A stretch of 64,000 nucleotides of DNA from Euwallacea fornicatus (Eukaryota; Arthropoda; Insecta; Coleoptera; Curculionidae): contig NC_089578.1 of NCBI RefSeq assembly GCF_040115645.1, positions 620,001 to 684,000 of the forward strand, in the 5' to 3' direction. A program made the position numbers and the translations under genes. Under the pieces are notes generated by a model. The model had not been told where the DNA came from. It saw only the letters and a list, made by a program, of their open reading frames with translations, and searched no databases. The stretch's first letter is position 1, and each line of letters begins with the position of its first letter. This document shows, piece after piece, positions 34,401 through 49,394 of the stretch.

Positions 34401-36789
34401 GGCTTGGGATAGAAAGTAGTCCACACACCTTAAAATCCCTACAGTTGACATGTCTTTGCAGCTAAGCAGCAACTCTAAGGTTTGCATTTTAAGCTCAATT
34501 GTCTTTAACTCCGTACAAATATTGTAGACTTCACTTTCCAGGTATTCGCCTGTTTTAATGCTCTGTCTTAGTTTCTTGTACAAGTGGATGTCTCTGGCGC
34601 GAACGCTGTTTTTCTCGGCCAAAGAGAAGTGAAAGGGCACCAATATCTCCCGTATTTGGCCATCTTTGTCCAGGAAAATGCAGGTGAATTGGCAAACGTA
34701 CCGCGACTTCGTGGTAACAGTAAATCCCATGAGGCCATGAGTTATGTACAGAAGTCTGCTGCATTTCGACGTGGAGAACGTGGCGATTTTAGTGCCGTGC
34801 TGAATGGTAAATATTTCCAAAGTTCCCTTTTTGGGAGAATAAATCGCCAGAAAGGTAGCAATTTTGTTGCCTAGCCGATGCTTGGATCTCCTTTCATCTG
34901 GAACCTTTGATAATTCTAAGTGCGATGATTGCGTGAGGGATGAAATCATTTACTTGCAGAAATGCGCACTGCGCCTCTCGATAGCCCTTGAAAACTTTGA
35001 GCACTACCCCTTTATAGGAATCGACCAACAGAACTCTGCCCAAAGAATCAGAGACGGCTGCAAGTTTTTTCGTGGGAGATAGAACGATAGCTGTAGAAGT
35101 ACGCCGGAGATCCGACAGACCGAAGCGAAGCCCCATATTATCCACAGGCTGCATGGCGATTGTTATCTCATTTTGCTCGCTTTTGGTGCCCGTTAGCCAA
35201 CCCCTAAGCATTGAAAGCATACAACAAGATTTACCAGGGAGTAAAAAGGTAACCAAAAGGCCAAATTATTTCTAATTTGTCAGTTTTAACTGTAAATAAA
35301 TTTTTATAGAAATTTACTTTATGTTAAAGTTAATACTGCATTGGTAATTCAGCCCTTAAAGCTGAAGTTAACTTACGGCAAGGCTAATTTTAATTTACTG
35401 GCCACTACTTTGGCAACATCACTGAATACTGGTTGATTCACACCTTCCAAGGCATAATGGTACCCTATAAATAACATATATCTACAATATGATAAGAATA
35501 ACGTCCAACCTGGGTGGCAGTAATGTTACAATTACCACATGCCATTTTATTATTAAAAAAAAAAATCATTAAGGAAAAGAAGAAAATCACAAAAATCCTT
35601 GCCTAAAAAGGGCTTTGATCCTGCAGCCAATACTAAAGTACTATTAGGAGCAGTACTTCTGTACTTCGCATCGAATCCCCCACAAACTGCGGCGGTTAAC
35701 AGATGGTCAAACGTATTCGACATATTAAGGCCTACCACAGCCACATCATTAATCAAAGCCTGATCTTGAAATCCCCATTTTCTAACGTTAAGGGGCAACG
35801 GTTTAAACTCCACAGGGCTGCCTTTTGCCTGAACTAAAAGACACTCCAATAATGATTTTTCTATAATATTTTTAAGAGCACCTCTACCTCTGGCCAGTTG
35901 CGTTCTAAACTGTCTTAAATTCTCAAATAGTTGCTGCCCAATGATAACACAAACATTGCTCTGATAATGTATATATAACTCTTCAGGATTTAATTCTGGA
36001 CACAAATCTGGTCTAGGACTGTGCTGGCTTTGGCACTTAACACTTGTAATGTTTTCATTGTGGAATTGTTCTTCTAATAAAAGATCCCCACTGTCAGTAT
36101 AAAAACGGACATATCCAGAGTCAAAACCTGAATTAAACATTGAGGGAGCTGCAGCATAATGCAAAACTCAGTAAAATTAATATACCTAAAACCACGCAAA
36201 TCCAATCGGGCCCCACATGGGAACTGTTATTTTCATCCACAATGGGAAGGCACAATATGTCCCTCACTTTATCATATGCATGAATTGAATCTGAAAAAAC
36301 TATCTGAAACGTACTTGAATCTGTCAAAGAGTCCCATTTAGAATTCAAGAGAACCAGTCGTCTGTCATTGGCGAGGGCAATTAAGTCCCCAGTAGGGGAT
36401 GCAGATATTTTACAGGAATGTAACCAAAAATCGTTTCCTGAAAAAACGAAATTACGAATAACTCTAAGTGTGTTATTCACGAAAGTTTTGCCAACTAAGT
36501 ATTAATTACATAGCTTTTGTGATAACTGTCATGATGGCAATTATCACACATCGAATTTTCATGATAGAAGCACAGCCACATGTAACTATTAAGACGGCTC
36601 TTGTGAGAGTACTTTCATGAAAGCATTATCAAATTGTTTACAAACATTCTGGATATCTTTTGGATTATAAGAGCTTAAAATGTCCTTATGCGTGCAATTT
36701 TTACCTCTTTTATCATCAGTGGGGAATAGGCACCTTCGAATAGAGGGTATGTCTTGTATGGAAGCAGTTACACGTATTTCACATGACAT
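31409..36789 (-). CDS. RAB3GAP2: Rab3 GTPase-activating protein non-catalytic subunit
   Basis: With RAB3GAP1 this protein forms the complex that acts on Rab3 and exchanges nucleotide on Rab18. It works at vesicle, lipid-droplet and ER membranes. Exons in reading order are 36789-36642, 36494-36186, 36127-35603, 35464-35377, 35203-34954, 34904-34047, 33948-33537, 33483-33253, 32912-32472, 32423-31883, 31828-31624 and 31564-31409. All phases agree and give about 1387 residues, close to the roughly 1390 of the human protein. Family landmarks are an N-terminal beta-propeller-like region with GFDSGYVRFYTDSG, then YHYALEG, GWLTGTKSE, LRFGLSDLRR and GYREAQ. The helical C-terminal half includes ILEGGKG and WLTSCG. 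The join of exons 1 and 2 is the least certain. Two introns use GC donors (after 35603 and after 31883). Without the second, the frame would end early at 31858. It is divergent from NDOR1. Confidence 0.93.
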
Positions 36790-38153
36790 GATGTGAAATT
36801 AAGTTTAACGTTTGAATTTGCACATCCCAAAGGAGTCCTGATGGAGTTCTTGAAGTAATTTTAGTTTAAAACATAAAATTATACAATTCTAACAATAAGT
36901 TTATTTAGTATTGATAAATAAGTTATTTTCAAAACAAAAACATGTCACTGTCAACATTGGCATCTGCCATCAGACATCAGTGACGCCTGTCAGTGGGCAT
37001 CGAGTAGTAGGAGTAGTAAAGGGAAACTCTGACTGTCTGCTTTCGCCTCTTTTTACCTTAAAAAACCCACCAGTACCACCACTTTAGCACCTTTCCAAGC
37101 TAATCTTAGATTGTAAAGATCAAAAACATGCTTAAAAACCTGATTTGAAAGTATGAACTATGTGGTGTGGTGCAATGCAGTGTACTGTTAAATCTGTCAA
37201 CACTGCGGTACAGCATAACCTCAATTGCAAATTTGATAAGAATCAGCTGTTTTGCTTGTTACCAAATGCCCATCGTTTCTAAGCGGTGTTTGAGCGAGCA
37301 ATGTTCAGTGTTCTTTATTTGGGTATCAGTATCCAAGTCCAAAAGTTCGAATATTTAGGTAAATTAGTTCAGGTTATTTTTGCAATTAATTATTTCGTTA
37401 ATAATAGAATTAAATTTGGGCTATTTCTGCTGGGGACCAGTGTACGTTTGGTACCTCCAATTGGTATATTTGATCCTCATCCAAACCAACGAATGGAACG
37501 AGGAAGAAACATACCAGCTTGAGGTAACAAACCTTTATGTACTGTAAAGGACTTAAGCATCGATACATACTTCAACTACTTGATCAGTTTGGTTGTCTTG
37601 TGTAATCCTCCAAGTCCCCAGACCAGCTATTTTCAATAGAACTATTGAGATAACAGACATAACAAGCAAGATTTTAGATAGAAATATTGTTGCATTTCAA
37701 AGGGAGACAACGAGGGACCATATAAATTTTTTGTCAGTTATTTCAGCTTGTGCATTTGTCCAATCTGCTATGTTTTTCTTTATATATATATTATACTAGA
37801 TTTCACCCATCTATCTATTAGTTGCGAACTTTCACTTAAAAAAAATTAAGTTATTTTGACATTTATGGTATTTTTTAACTAGAATTTGTGAATAGTATGT
37901 GCATTGTAGCTACAGACTGAAAAAAACTTGTTTCTACCAGTCCTTAGCTGCTTGTGCGGAATAGGAGGCATTCACAGATTTGTGAACAAAAAATGTGGCA
38001 GTCCTATTATCGTCCCTTTAAAATCTTACTTAAAATTTATCAACATTTATCTGCATTTGATGGTCCCTGATTCCAAGATCAATTTAAAATTTGTAGTTTG
38101 GGGCAATTTTAAAACATATAATCACATATACCTATTGTACATACAGAGACGAA
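36790..38153. promoter_or_regulatory. Divergent intergenic region between RAB3GAP2 and NDOR1
   Basis: The two start codons face away from each other across 1.36 kb, so this stretch must hold both 5' leaders and promoters unless there are distant non-coding exons. It is AT-rich. No TATA box or initiator could be assigned with confidence. Open frames inside have no family resemblance. Confidence 0.55.
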
Positions 38154-40753
<2,600 letters not shown>

Positions 40754-40775
40754 ATTCGCCAAGTAGTTTTGTACA

Positions 40776-40781
40776 AATAAA
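40776..40781 (+). promoter_or_regulatory. Likely poly(A) signal of NDOR1
   Basis: AATAAA lies 22 nt after the NDOR1 stop codon, implying a very short 3' UTR. Confidence 0.6.
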
Positions 40782-40954
40782 AGTAAATTAAATTCGCTAG
40801 TGAATGGTGCTTTAATTTTGGGAATTTTTCTTTTGTCAAGAGTGTTCGTCCGTCCTGCACGTGGAATTTCACAGGCTCAGGTGTACTTTCCCGTATCAGG
40901 TTCGCAAGACTCATTTTAATATTAAATCAATACATTTTTGAAAATCGTTTGTAC

Positions 40955-41075
40955 TCCAGGTGCACATCATGGGTACAGAGCCGAAATGTCCGCCGGTCGA
41001 AGCCGTCGCAGCAGGAACGCAGCCTGGGTGTAATGAAATCTTAATTTTACGGTTTCCTTTTGGATTAGTTGGATG
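40955..41075 (-). pseudogene. Degenerate copy of the penultimate ENT exon
   Basis: Read on the - strand, this segment parallels the ENT exon at 43468-43673. Shared blocks include GCTCTGT, ATGATGT and TGACC/GACC-GCGGA in the same order, with about 34 of 45 bases identical over the best part. The decoded word FGSVPMMCT matches FSSVAMMYT of the gene. A 3-nt gap and a larger deletion are present. The splice donor is lost (ACCTGGAGTAC in place of ACCCCCAGGTATT). It lies about 1.5 kb beyond the ENT stop codon on the same strand, which suggests the relic of a tandem gene duplicate. Confidence 0.65.
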
Positions 41076-42519
41076 AACACCCATGCCGGCTGCCCGCCGA
41101 CAGGGAAATGGTACTGGAGAACCAGAGTAAGCCCGCCATTTGCTACTTTTTCAAAAGGGGAGCGTTGGGGACTTCGATTTGAAAGCGCGGCAGAACAAAG
41201 TGCCAGAGCGTGGTAAATGTTAAGGAGCGTGCCGCGCGCGCCTCGAAGATCCGTTTTCCGGCCGTTTAGCGAATTTTCATGGTTCGCTCCCTATTTGTCC
41301 GTACAATCCCTTCATGAAACAAAAACACGTCAGTTTAGATATCAGGAGAGACATTTAAATCGAAATTTTAAATGTTGCTCGTATGAAAACTCTTGCAGTT
41401 CTGCGAGCGCAACGCCCTTCCGCTCCGCAAATAAATACTATTTCGGTCTTTTTGTCTAACGTGTGGACCATTTTTGTGCACCAATCACGGACTTTAATAC
41501 TGCTGATGTCCGCCGATTTAACGACAAACGCAATGCGGATGGACCTCCCTTCGTAACCACCTTATCAATTGCATCGAAAACGACTCGCTCGATTTTGGGT
41601 TTTTGCTGTCTCTGAGTAGAGAACTTAATGCCCTTTAATAGGAAGTACCACTTGACAGGCGGTACCGTTCAAGATTCTTACATGAGCTGCGTAAAATTTT
41701 GATTTTAATGCCCCCCACGATATCTAAATTGGGGTGTTTTTTTCAAAACCATAAATTTTCGCAATTAACGATTATTTAATGTTTTGAAGTGAAGGCTCCG
41801 CATGACGGACGCTATTGCGCGCAGCAAACCACTGGCGCTAATCGCTTTTGTCTCTGTAATCCCGTCGCTTAAAGCTCGTTTAATCCTGGGTTAAGGGCGA
41901 CTTAGCAGGAGGATTAGGCACATGCAATTGACTGGGTATTTGCGAAATCGTGCGGTGAGGCCGCCTTGTGCAAGCGCCGCTATTGGCCCATTCGATGGAG
42001 AAGTGGGTTGTTTAACAAAAAAAGCTCCAAGATTTTTATGTTAATGGACTTAGTATATTTTATGTTCGCTAAATGTCATTTTCTCACGTAGGAACTTACA
42101 AAATTTGACGGAAAAACAAAATAATAAACCCATTTTACACTAAATCATACAAAGTAGTTTGAACACACAAGATTTTTACTATTAATTAGGTACTAGCGTG
42201 TGGCGATTCTTATAATGGACGCAGATTCGAAATTACCTTAAATATTAAGTAATTTTCGAAACAACAACGATCTGAGTATCAAATAGTCGGGAGAAAAACC
42301 GCAGCAAATATTAGATATTACTCTCAAGTGCGAGAGCTCATTAGTGGCAGCCATGTTAAGACAAACTCCTAAATTCTAAGGGAAAAAGAAATTATGAAAA
42401 ACGCAAACTTTACTCTCTCACAGAAAAAGAACTACAAAAACACGACCTTCAACAACTGGGGTACAAAATAACAATTCGGTTAATTGGTATACAGGCAGTA
42501 TTGGCGGCGTTATCGGAAT

Positions 42520-42525
42520 TTTATT
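42520..42525 (-). promoter_or_regulatory. Likely poly(A) signal of the ENT gene
   Basis: AATAAA on the - strand lies 38 nt after the ENT stop codon. Confidence 0.6.
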
Positions 42526-42563
42526 GAAAACTCCAACTCGGTGCTGTATACCTCGCACTTTTG

Positions 42564-45500
42564 TTACCAACCCACGTGAGTGATGAACCACGGCCACAAG
42601 AACGATATGAGGATTCCCCCGAATATTCCGGATATCAGGGATGCACCCGCAAACATTCCCGCCACTGAAGCGTATTGGCCTTCGACGGTGCTAAGGAAGG
42701 AAATAAACAAATTATTTAAGAATACCAGGTGTGTAAATGTGAAATCGGAATTCGCCAAGAGAGGGCCCCAGCTGTCAGCGGGGCTGCCGTGAAACCCCCG
42801 CATTTTCATTGTTCACATCTACCAAGGTTTTCAACTCGGCAACAATGACATCACAAAACAGCGTAGTTCGGTTGTGGCGTTGAGAATGCGAAATTTTTGC
42901 CCTGCAAAACGGCCATTTGCCATTGATTTTCGTTACTGTTTGAAGGAAGCTGCTAAGGGATCGCGTTAAACGCTTGCGGAAGCTTTGCGCGCTCTCGATA
43001 AACCGCGGCGCTTTGAGCGGTTCAAAAATCTTAAAACTGGCAGTTTTGGTGTGAGAAACGAAAAACGTGGAAGAAGCAGCAAAAACGAGGGGAAAACTCG
43101 TGGAATGGTGCTCGCTAGGTACAAAAGAAGCCGCTTCTTCGTCGAATTGTGACTGGTTGAACATACTTTCAGAATTCTTAGGCTAGAAGCCCATCATGGG
43201 TAACATGGATAGCAAGGCCAAATCGCTATGAGCGGAAGGCCATGCCCAATGCTTGGTGGGATCAGGAGGGTGTGATCTATCACGAGCCACCTAGCGAAAC
43301 CGTTAATACTGAACGCTGCCTGCGACAAATCATCAATTTAAATCGAACTTACGTGCGTTCTCCGAAGAAAAATTCCGATTTCATAAACGTGAACCTGAAT
43401 CATGTATACGAGTTCACCAGATATGTAACTACATACCCGGTGAACTCGAAATAATCGCTCTAAATACCTGGGGGTATACATCATCGCGACAGAGCTGAAG
43501 TATCCGCTGGTCAAAGCCATCGTGGCCGCGACCGCCCAGTAGACGTAGTCGTTTGTAATGAAAACGGGCAAGACCCTGGTAATCCCTTTAGGCGGTTGGT
43601 AGTTACAATATAGATAGAAGGGGATGTAGAGTAGTCGCAAGGTAGTTGGAATCCACAGGTACTTTTTAGAAGGCTGCAATGAAGTAGGCAATAGCATTTC
43701 AGCGTTGTTTAAACCGGGGAAACTTACCCAGATACAAACAGTCGTCAGTATGTTGCCGATCATGGCAAACACGTTGAATGTCAGAAAACACAGCACTTGG
43801 GTGTAAAGAAACTTTTCCTGGATAAAGAAATTGCTGTCGCTGACCTCGACGTCTACAAAAATAAGCGGTTTCACTAATTGATTTTTTTCCCTTGAGAAGA
43901 AACTCACTCGCGTGAATCGATGGGAAGACTGATAGGGTGACGAAAAAGGTCATGAACACGTTGTACATTTGAGGCCACGCCTTTTTCAATATGTACAAAT
44001 AGGGCGGTCTCTCTATCGTATTCTCCACCGTCTTCCTTTGCTCCCGCTGCTTTTTCTCCTTCAAATCGTAATGCCGGTAGTATCTCTGCAAGGGAATTTC
44101 GTGCAATTGCAATAGCGACGTTTCGTCGGCGTTTCGCTTACGTTGAGAGGCAAGGCGAAGTACGTATCAAATCCCACCAACAGAACGAACAAGGCAGTGA
44201 TGAAGTACCAAATGGCGGCCATTTTCTTGCTGGTCGATATATAATTCGAAGCGATGCATACCACAGTGGTGAAAGTACCGCAGATGTTGTTCCCCAAGAT
44301 CACTGCCCCAGTGTATTTCGGGGGCAGCTTCGCCGCCATTCCGTAAACCGTGTTCTGGTACACTCCGTTTGCCACTAGAAGCAGATGCATTGGTAAATTT
44401 GAAAAATCTCCTCGCAACGTCTACAAAATTCGATTTTTTTATCGTTGTAACTTGACTGAAGACACCTCCAGGGAAACAACAATAAATCGCTTTTCGTTGC
44501 ATACTCACTGTTCAGAATGACGACGCTCAACATTGTAATATAGAAAAATTCATAAGGCCACTGGCTGGTATTTACCATAGCTAGGGCTACGGTTATAATA
44601 AATAGCATAATATTTATGGCTATACTCCACATTATCCTTAACGTGAGGTCGCCCCTGAAAAGAGAAATACATTTAGTCCTCGCGTTTACCCCAACCACGA
44701 AATCAACATTCACCACTGCCACCAGCCGGTCCGGGGCAAGCAATTTTTGGAACGTTTAAGATTTAAGCAGCCCGCAGAGAGCATTCGCCGCCATTTTCAG
44801 TGGCGGCAGTTTAATGAGGGCACTCAGCGGCTTTTTTTTATATTAAAAGAATGAGGAAATTTGGACTTTTTGGCATTTGCAATTTCTTAGAAATAGAGAA
44901 GTCAACCATGATTCTCTTGCGTCTTAGTGTGTTACACGTTTGGGGCGGGCGTCGCGTCGGTAGCATGGCTGGCCACCCGTATTGACCTCACGCAGCTCCA
45001 GCCGCACCTAGGAGTTTGCGCACAACGGCAGCTGCTGGAATCTGGGTCAACAGCCGCCGCGCCGTCTGCAAATCGCGCAATTTCCTTGTTTTTAGAGTAG
45101 CTACGCCGGGAATTTTGCGAAATCACAAACGTGCTCCTGGTTAAATGGGCGCCCAAACGCAACGACCAAGATCCGCCACTGATTGCCATGTTTTACTTAG
45201 CGTTTTCTCCTGCGTGTAATTCACTTGCTGTTGCACATAATCTAACGCACGGTCGCTCAAAAAAGTATTCGTAGAGTGGGGGGAAAATTCAGCAAACCGT
45301 AATTTTCCACCGATTCTGTTGAAATTTTTTTTGTATAATGAAAACTCGAACCTAAACTCAGTGTGCGTTCGCGAGAGGCAAATTTAACCTGCTGAAACTA
45401 ATCGAGCCCTTCCGCAAAGGGAATTTCGTCTCGTTCTAGATTGACGCATAATCAATGTGTCACATTATCAGTATGCCACATGATCAGCGTGCCACATGAT

Positions 45501-46097
45501 CAGCGTGCCACATTATCAGTATGCCACATGATCAGTGTGCCACATGATCAATATGCCGCATAAGGAATATGCTTAAAAATCGGAATTCTGGCAAGCTTTT
45601 GGACTCGCCATTTGATCGATCGATTTAGATCAACGTAACAGCTCAGAGATGAACCGCACTTACTTCAGAGGTACAAAAATATTAAACCAGTTGAAAATCA
45701 CGTTCGGGACTTGCGAGCAAAACGTCAGGATCTGCATGAAATTGCCCACATAAGGGAAATCGAAACCGATGTTTTCCTTTCCCAGTTTGTGGTCGACGAA
45801 GTACTGAAATAGATCAGATTTAGAAAATTTTAGACGGACATTGTTAAAATTGACCCACCGCAATTGCATTGATAAACATATTCCAAGGCAGCAGTGTGGC
45901 GATACCGTGTATCAAAAATATGATATATACGAATGAATATTTGTCGGGTGGTGTGAAAATCTGCAAACTGGCCTCGTCCATCGTCAAATTTTTGAAATTC
46001 AATTCGGCATCAGACAAATTGTTCTCCTCCCACGAGGGCTGCAGTTTCACTGGTTTGTTTTGCAGCCGGGTAGTCTCACCGCTTTCGTCTCCGGCAA
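42564..46097 (-). CDS. Equilibrative nucleoside transporter, SLC29 family (5' partial)
   Basis: This is an eleven-helix membrane carrier for nucleosides. Exons in reading order are 46097-45859, 45803-45664, 44654-44509, 44374-44142, 44085-43908, 43852-43728, 43673-43468 and 42690-42564. All phases agree and give about 464 residues. Family marks are YIIFLIHGIATLLPWNMFIN in helix 1 and VANGVYQNTVYGMAAKLP in the helix 4-5 region. Further marks are FLTFNVFAMIGN, LRLLYIPFYLYCNY and SGYFSSVAMMYTP. The last helix has GMFAGASLISGIFGG. A charged loop (LKEKKQREQRKT) separates helices 6 and 7, as usual. The first exon, coding a short cytosolic N-terminus, was not found upstream. Introns hold a mariner fragment (43201-43340) and a 16-bp minisatellite. 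Which ENT paralogue this is cannot be decided here. Confidence 0.93.
43201..43340 (+). mobile_element. Mariner transposase fragment in an ENT intron
   Basis: The + strand reads MPNAWWDQEGVIYHEPPSET and then VNTERCLRQIINLNRTY. This resembles the WWDWKGVVYYELL…ETVN block of canonical mariner transposases, which holds the second catalytic Asp. Only this piece remains. It lies antisense to the transporter between its last two coding exons. Confidence 0.8.
45248..45365 (+). repeat. Partial copy of the 62-kb fold-back repeat (left arm)
   Basis: The order and spacing of CGTAATTTTCC, TGTATAATGAAAA and CCTAAACTCAG match 62005-62110, so this is one arm of the same dispersed element. It sits in an ENT intron. 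Confidence 0.7.
45458..45569. repeat. 16-bp minisatellite in an ENT intron
   Basis: Seven tandem units of TGCCACATGATCAGCG, with single-base variants, occupy 112 bp. Each typical unit contains TGATCA, a six-base palindrome. Confidence 0.9.
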
Positions 46098-49000
46098 CTG
46101 AAAGGGTAAAGAAGTTATCATTAAAAAAAAAAATGAATTTGAGTTACTTCAAAGGGGAACTTCACCCTTGACACTCCGAGCCGACGGGTGAACCACCGGT
46201 TGTTTTTTTTTTCAGTTTTTTGAGCCCTTTTGACGATATTGTCAAATTACCGCAATTTGAACCGTTGTGGCTTCAAGAATCGAAATTACGGCCTCGATTT
46301 GGCGAATAACCCCCACAGTTTTTTTTATTGTCCATCAAAACACTGAAATTCTAATAAGTAGCCTAGAGGAGGTGCAAAGGTGAGGAATTCGACATCGTCA
46401 TACCTCGATCTGACCACTTGAAAGTCGATAACCCCGGTCAGGCCAGCGAAGCTTTATCGCTCCTGTGTCTACTAAACACACTGTTTGCTTTAGTTTTACA
46501 AAAACAAATTACGCTTTAGATAATTCGGTGATTTATTGTCGATTCTCTCAGGCCGAAAGCGTTTTATGCTTCCGCAAACAATAATCTGGTTTTGACCCAT
46601 ATGGGCTGGGACAAACTGCATTTCCACCTCCAGTTCTGCCTCTATCCGCAGCTTGCACGGACGAATTCGCAAATTTAAACGACAGGCGAGTGCGAAGGTC
46701 CTATACTGGGCGTCCCACGTTGGCAGGCCAATCAGCTAGCGGGAGATTCCCCATGCGAAAATAATGGGGCTTTCCCCGTGATGATTTTTCTCTTTGGCGG
46801 TTTATACCCTTTTTTTTTAAACAAATTTTAATGAAATTTTGCGGTGACGCATAGTTCGACTGGGCATTTTCCATGGTTCAGGTAAAACACTTTGAGACAC
46901 AATGGGGGAATTGGGGGGTCGTGCAGAGACAACTTGTTTTTACGCACGCCAATGGTACATTCGTTTAGCTCTTCCTTGTGGCACGACGTCGGACTGCATT
47001 CTAAGTAGTGGTCACTATTGCGGAGCGATCAATCACAATTCTGAGGCTCAGGCGTGACATCGAGGGGGGAATCATGATCACATTCTTCGAGCAACCAGGC
47101 TCCTGGGACTCGCCCGGGGCAACAGGCCGAGGCATGCAGAGGGCGAACAGGGCCTCCTCGCGTTGCTACGCGACCCGCCTGACCTTCGTTTCGCGGACCT
47201 GGAGCTGCCCATCGGGCCTGCTCTCCCTTACTACTTCCGAGTGCTTTTGGGGCTCACGCTGGTCCCATCTCCTGGCAGTTCGCAGTTCAACTGTGTCTTA
47301 AAGGGGAACTTGCGTGTTCGAACGCGGGGCTGGGCCTGCCTCCGGTGTCCCATAGGAGCAGTTCGCCCTGTCCCGACTCAGACCAGGTTCGTCCACGTTA
47401 CGGGGAGCGTACCGATCTTCTGCTGAGCGGTTTTGTCCTCGCTGGGAGGAACTGACGGGGCGACGTCCTGGCGGGTCTGGCGGACGACGTCTTCCCCGTC
47501 CTCCCTTGGCGCTCGCGGTTGCTTCGCCAGCGGCGCTCCTAGCTATAATTTAATACAAAGCGAATGCGTGTCTTACCTAGTTTCTGTTGTATGGTGCCCC
47601 CTAGCTTCTCACTATATAGTAAGTCTCTTTCTCTGTACGTCATCTTGCTCCCAAATAATAATCAGTCTTCTTGGATTGTTTGTCGACTAATTATTCATAT
47701 CATAGTACTAGCAGAGTGCAATCAGTTCCTGAAATTAGATATTGTTCAGATAATGAGAGGTGCGTGTGTAGGGGTGGGCAAGTCGTAAACAAGGCCGTCG
47801 AACGGGTATGTTCTTCAGCAAAATTCAAATATGTCCGAACGACGGAGTCCAACGAGTGAAACTGACTGGGTACGATGGGACGGTCAATTCGGCTGATTAG
47901 CCGAAGCGACCCACATAGCTTTACGTTGGATTGGGGGCAATCGAAACGTGGGATTTGGTTCGTTTCCATTGACGCTTATTCCTACCTCGAAAATTGTCCG
48001 AAATTCGGTAAATTGCGGCGCGACAAGCAGTACTCAGTATGTTTTACTCAACGCGGTACGAATTAGTACTTGCATTTTTCATTAGTTACCAACGGGACCT
48101 GCGAACTGTCTATTCAGCACGAAAACATCCATGAACTAATTAAATATTATCTCCACTAATAAAATAGCAGATTGCTACACAAGTTTAACGAGTACCAAGA
48201 AAATAAAATCATGAGACAAACATTCCTGGGCTGCGATAATTGCAGGCTTAGGTGATAGATAGGTAATACTCGTCGTAAAGAGGGATAAGATCGATTGCTT
48301 TGTTTGCTTAGCACTTTGCGGTAGATACTGCAGACCCTCGATAACGTCGGACAATGGAAAAACGGCCTTAAAGACAAGTCCCAATTGAAGATTCGACTTT
48401 GGCCTGCATGGTCGAAGAACCTCGAACGCCCATCTGAGGCTTCGGAACAGGCACCACCGCGAGAAGCTGATTTAAGTTGTGGCCCGGTGCCAATGGTCAA
48501 AACTGTCGTCTCTCGTGCCAACGCGCGAGATGAAGATGATGCTCCCTCGAGCCCCCCTGGATCTTCTCGATTTATCAAAAAAGCGAATCTCTGCAGCACA
48601 CGGTGCATTAATTCACGAAACGAAGAGAAGCGGAGGAACGATGTTAGGGAGGAGGAAGGTGCGAACGGTGAGGACTGAAGATCGGAGGAGGGGGCTGAAG
48701 GCACGAGGGTGGTGGCCGAAGGTCGAGCTGTGCAAGTCTTTCGCTAAGCTGAAAGAAAAGGAGTATCGTACGTGGAGGTTTCGGTTCTCAAATCACGGGA
48801 GCAGACGTTGGGAGACAACGCTGATAAAATGAAATTGCAGATTGTTCCTCTTCTAATAAACGAACACTTATCGCTATTACACAATTTGTTTATTTTGTTA
48901 CACATTCGTATGTATCAATTTCTTTAACAATAAATCGTTTATTATTTATATCACGTTCGCTCATGTATTTCGACATCACATCGGTTCGAATTTCGCTTTG

Positions 49001-49394
49001 ATCTCGTCATGGGGCATTGTGGATGGGCGGCCACTCCCTGCAGGGAATTTTGGAAATTTTTCTGTTAGATTAGAAATTTCGAAAATTTTTAACGATTTTT
49101 GGGCCAGTTCAGGTTGGAAATTTTCAAAAATTCGAAGATTTTTACAAATTTGGCTAATGAACCTCTTGCCCAACTGTCAACGCCCACGCGGGCCATACCT
49201 ACCCAGTGTGACCTACAGAGCTTTCATACCCTATAGATTTGATTGGTCCGGGTAGGGTCAGGCTCTCTGGTAAAGCGGTCAAAAATATTATTCCACACTA
49301 CCTGGGGTCATTCTGAGACGCATTATTTGGTGCTCGGACAGGACCATCACTTATGACTACTTGTTCCACAATTTACTTAAGACCTTGGTGAATA
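46098..49394. other. Region upstream of ENT without a confirmed gene
   Basis: The missing first ENT exon should lie here or further right, but it could not be recognised. Open frames at 47008-47426 and 48156-48832 overlap on opposite strands and have no domain. The stretch 46990-47560 is GC-rich. No repeat pattern stands out. Confidence 0.5.
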
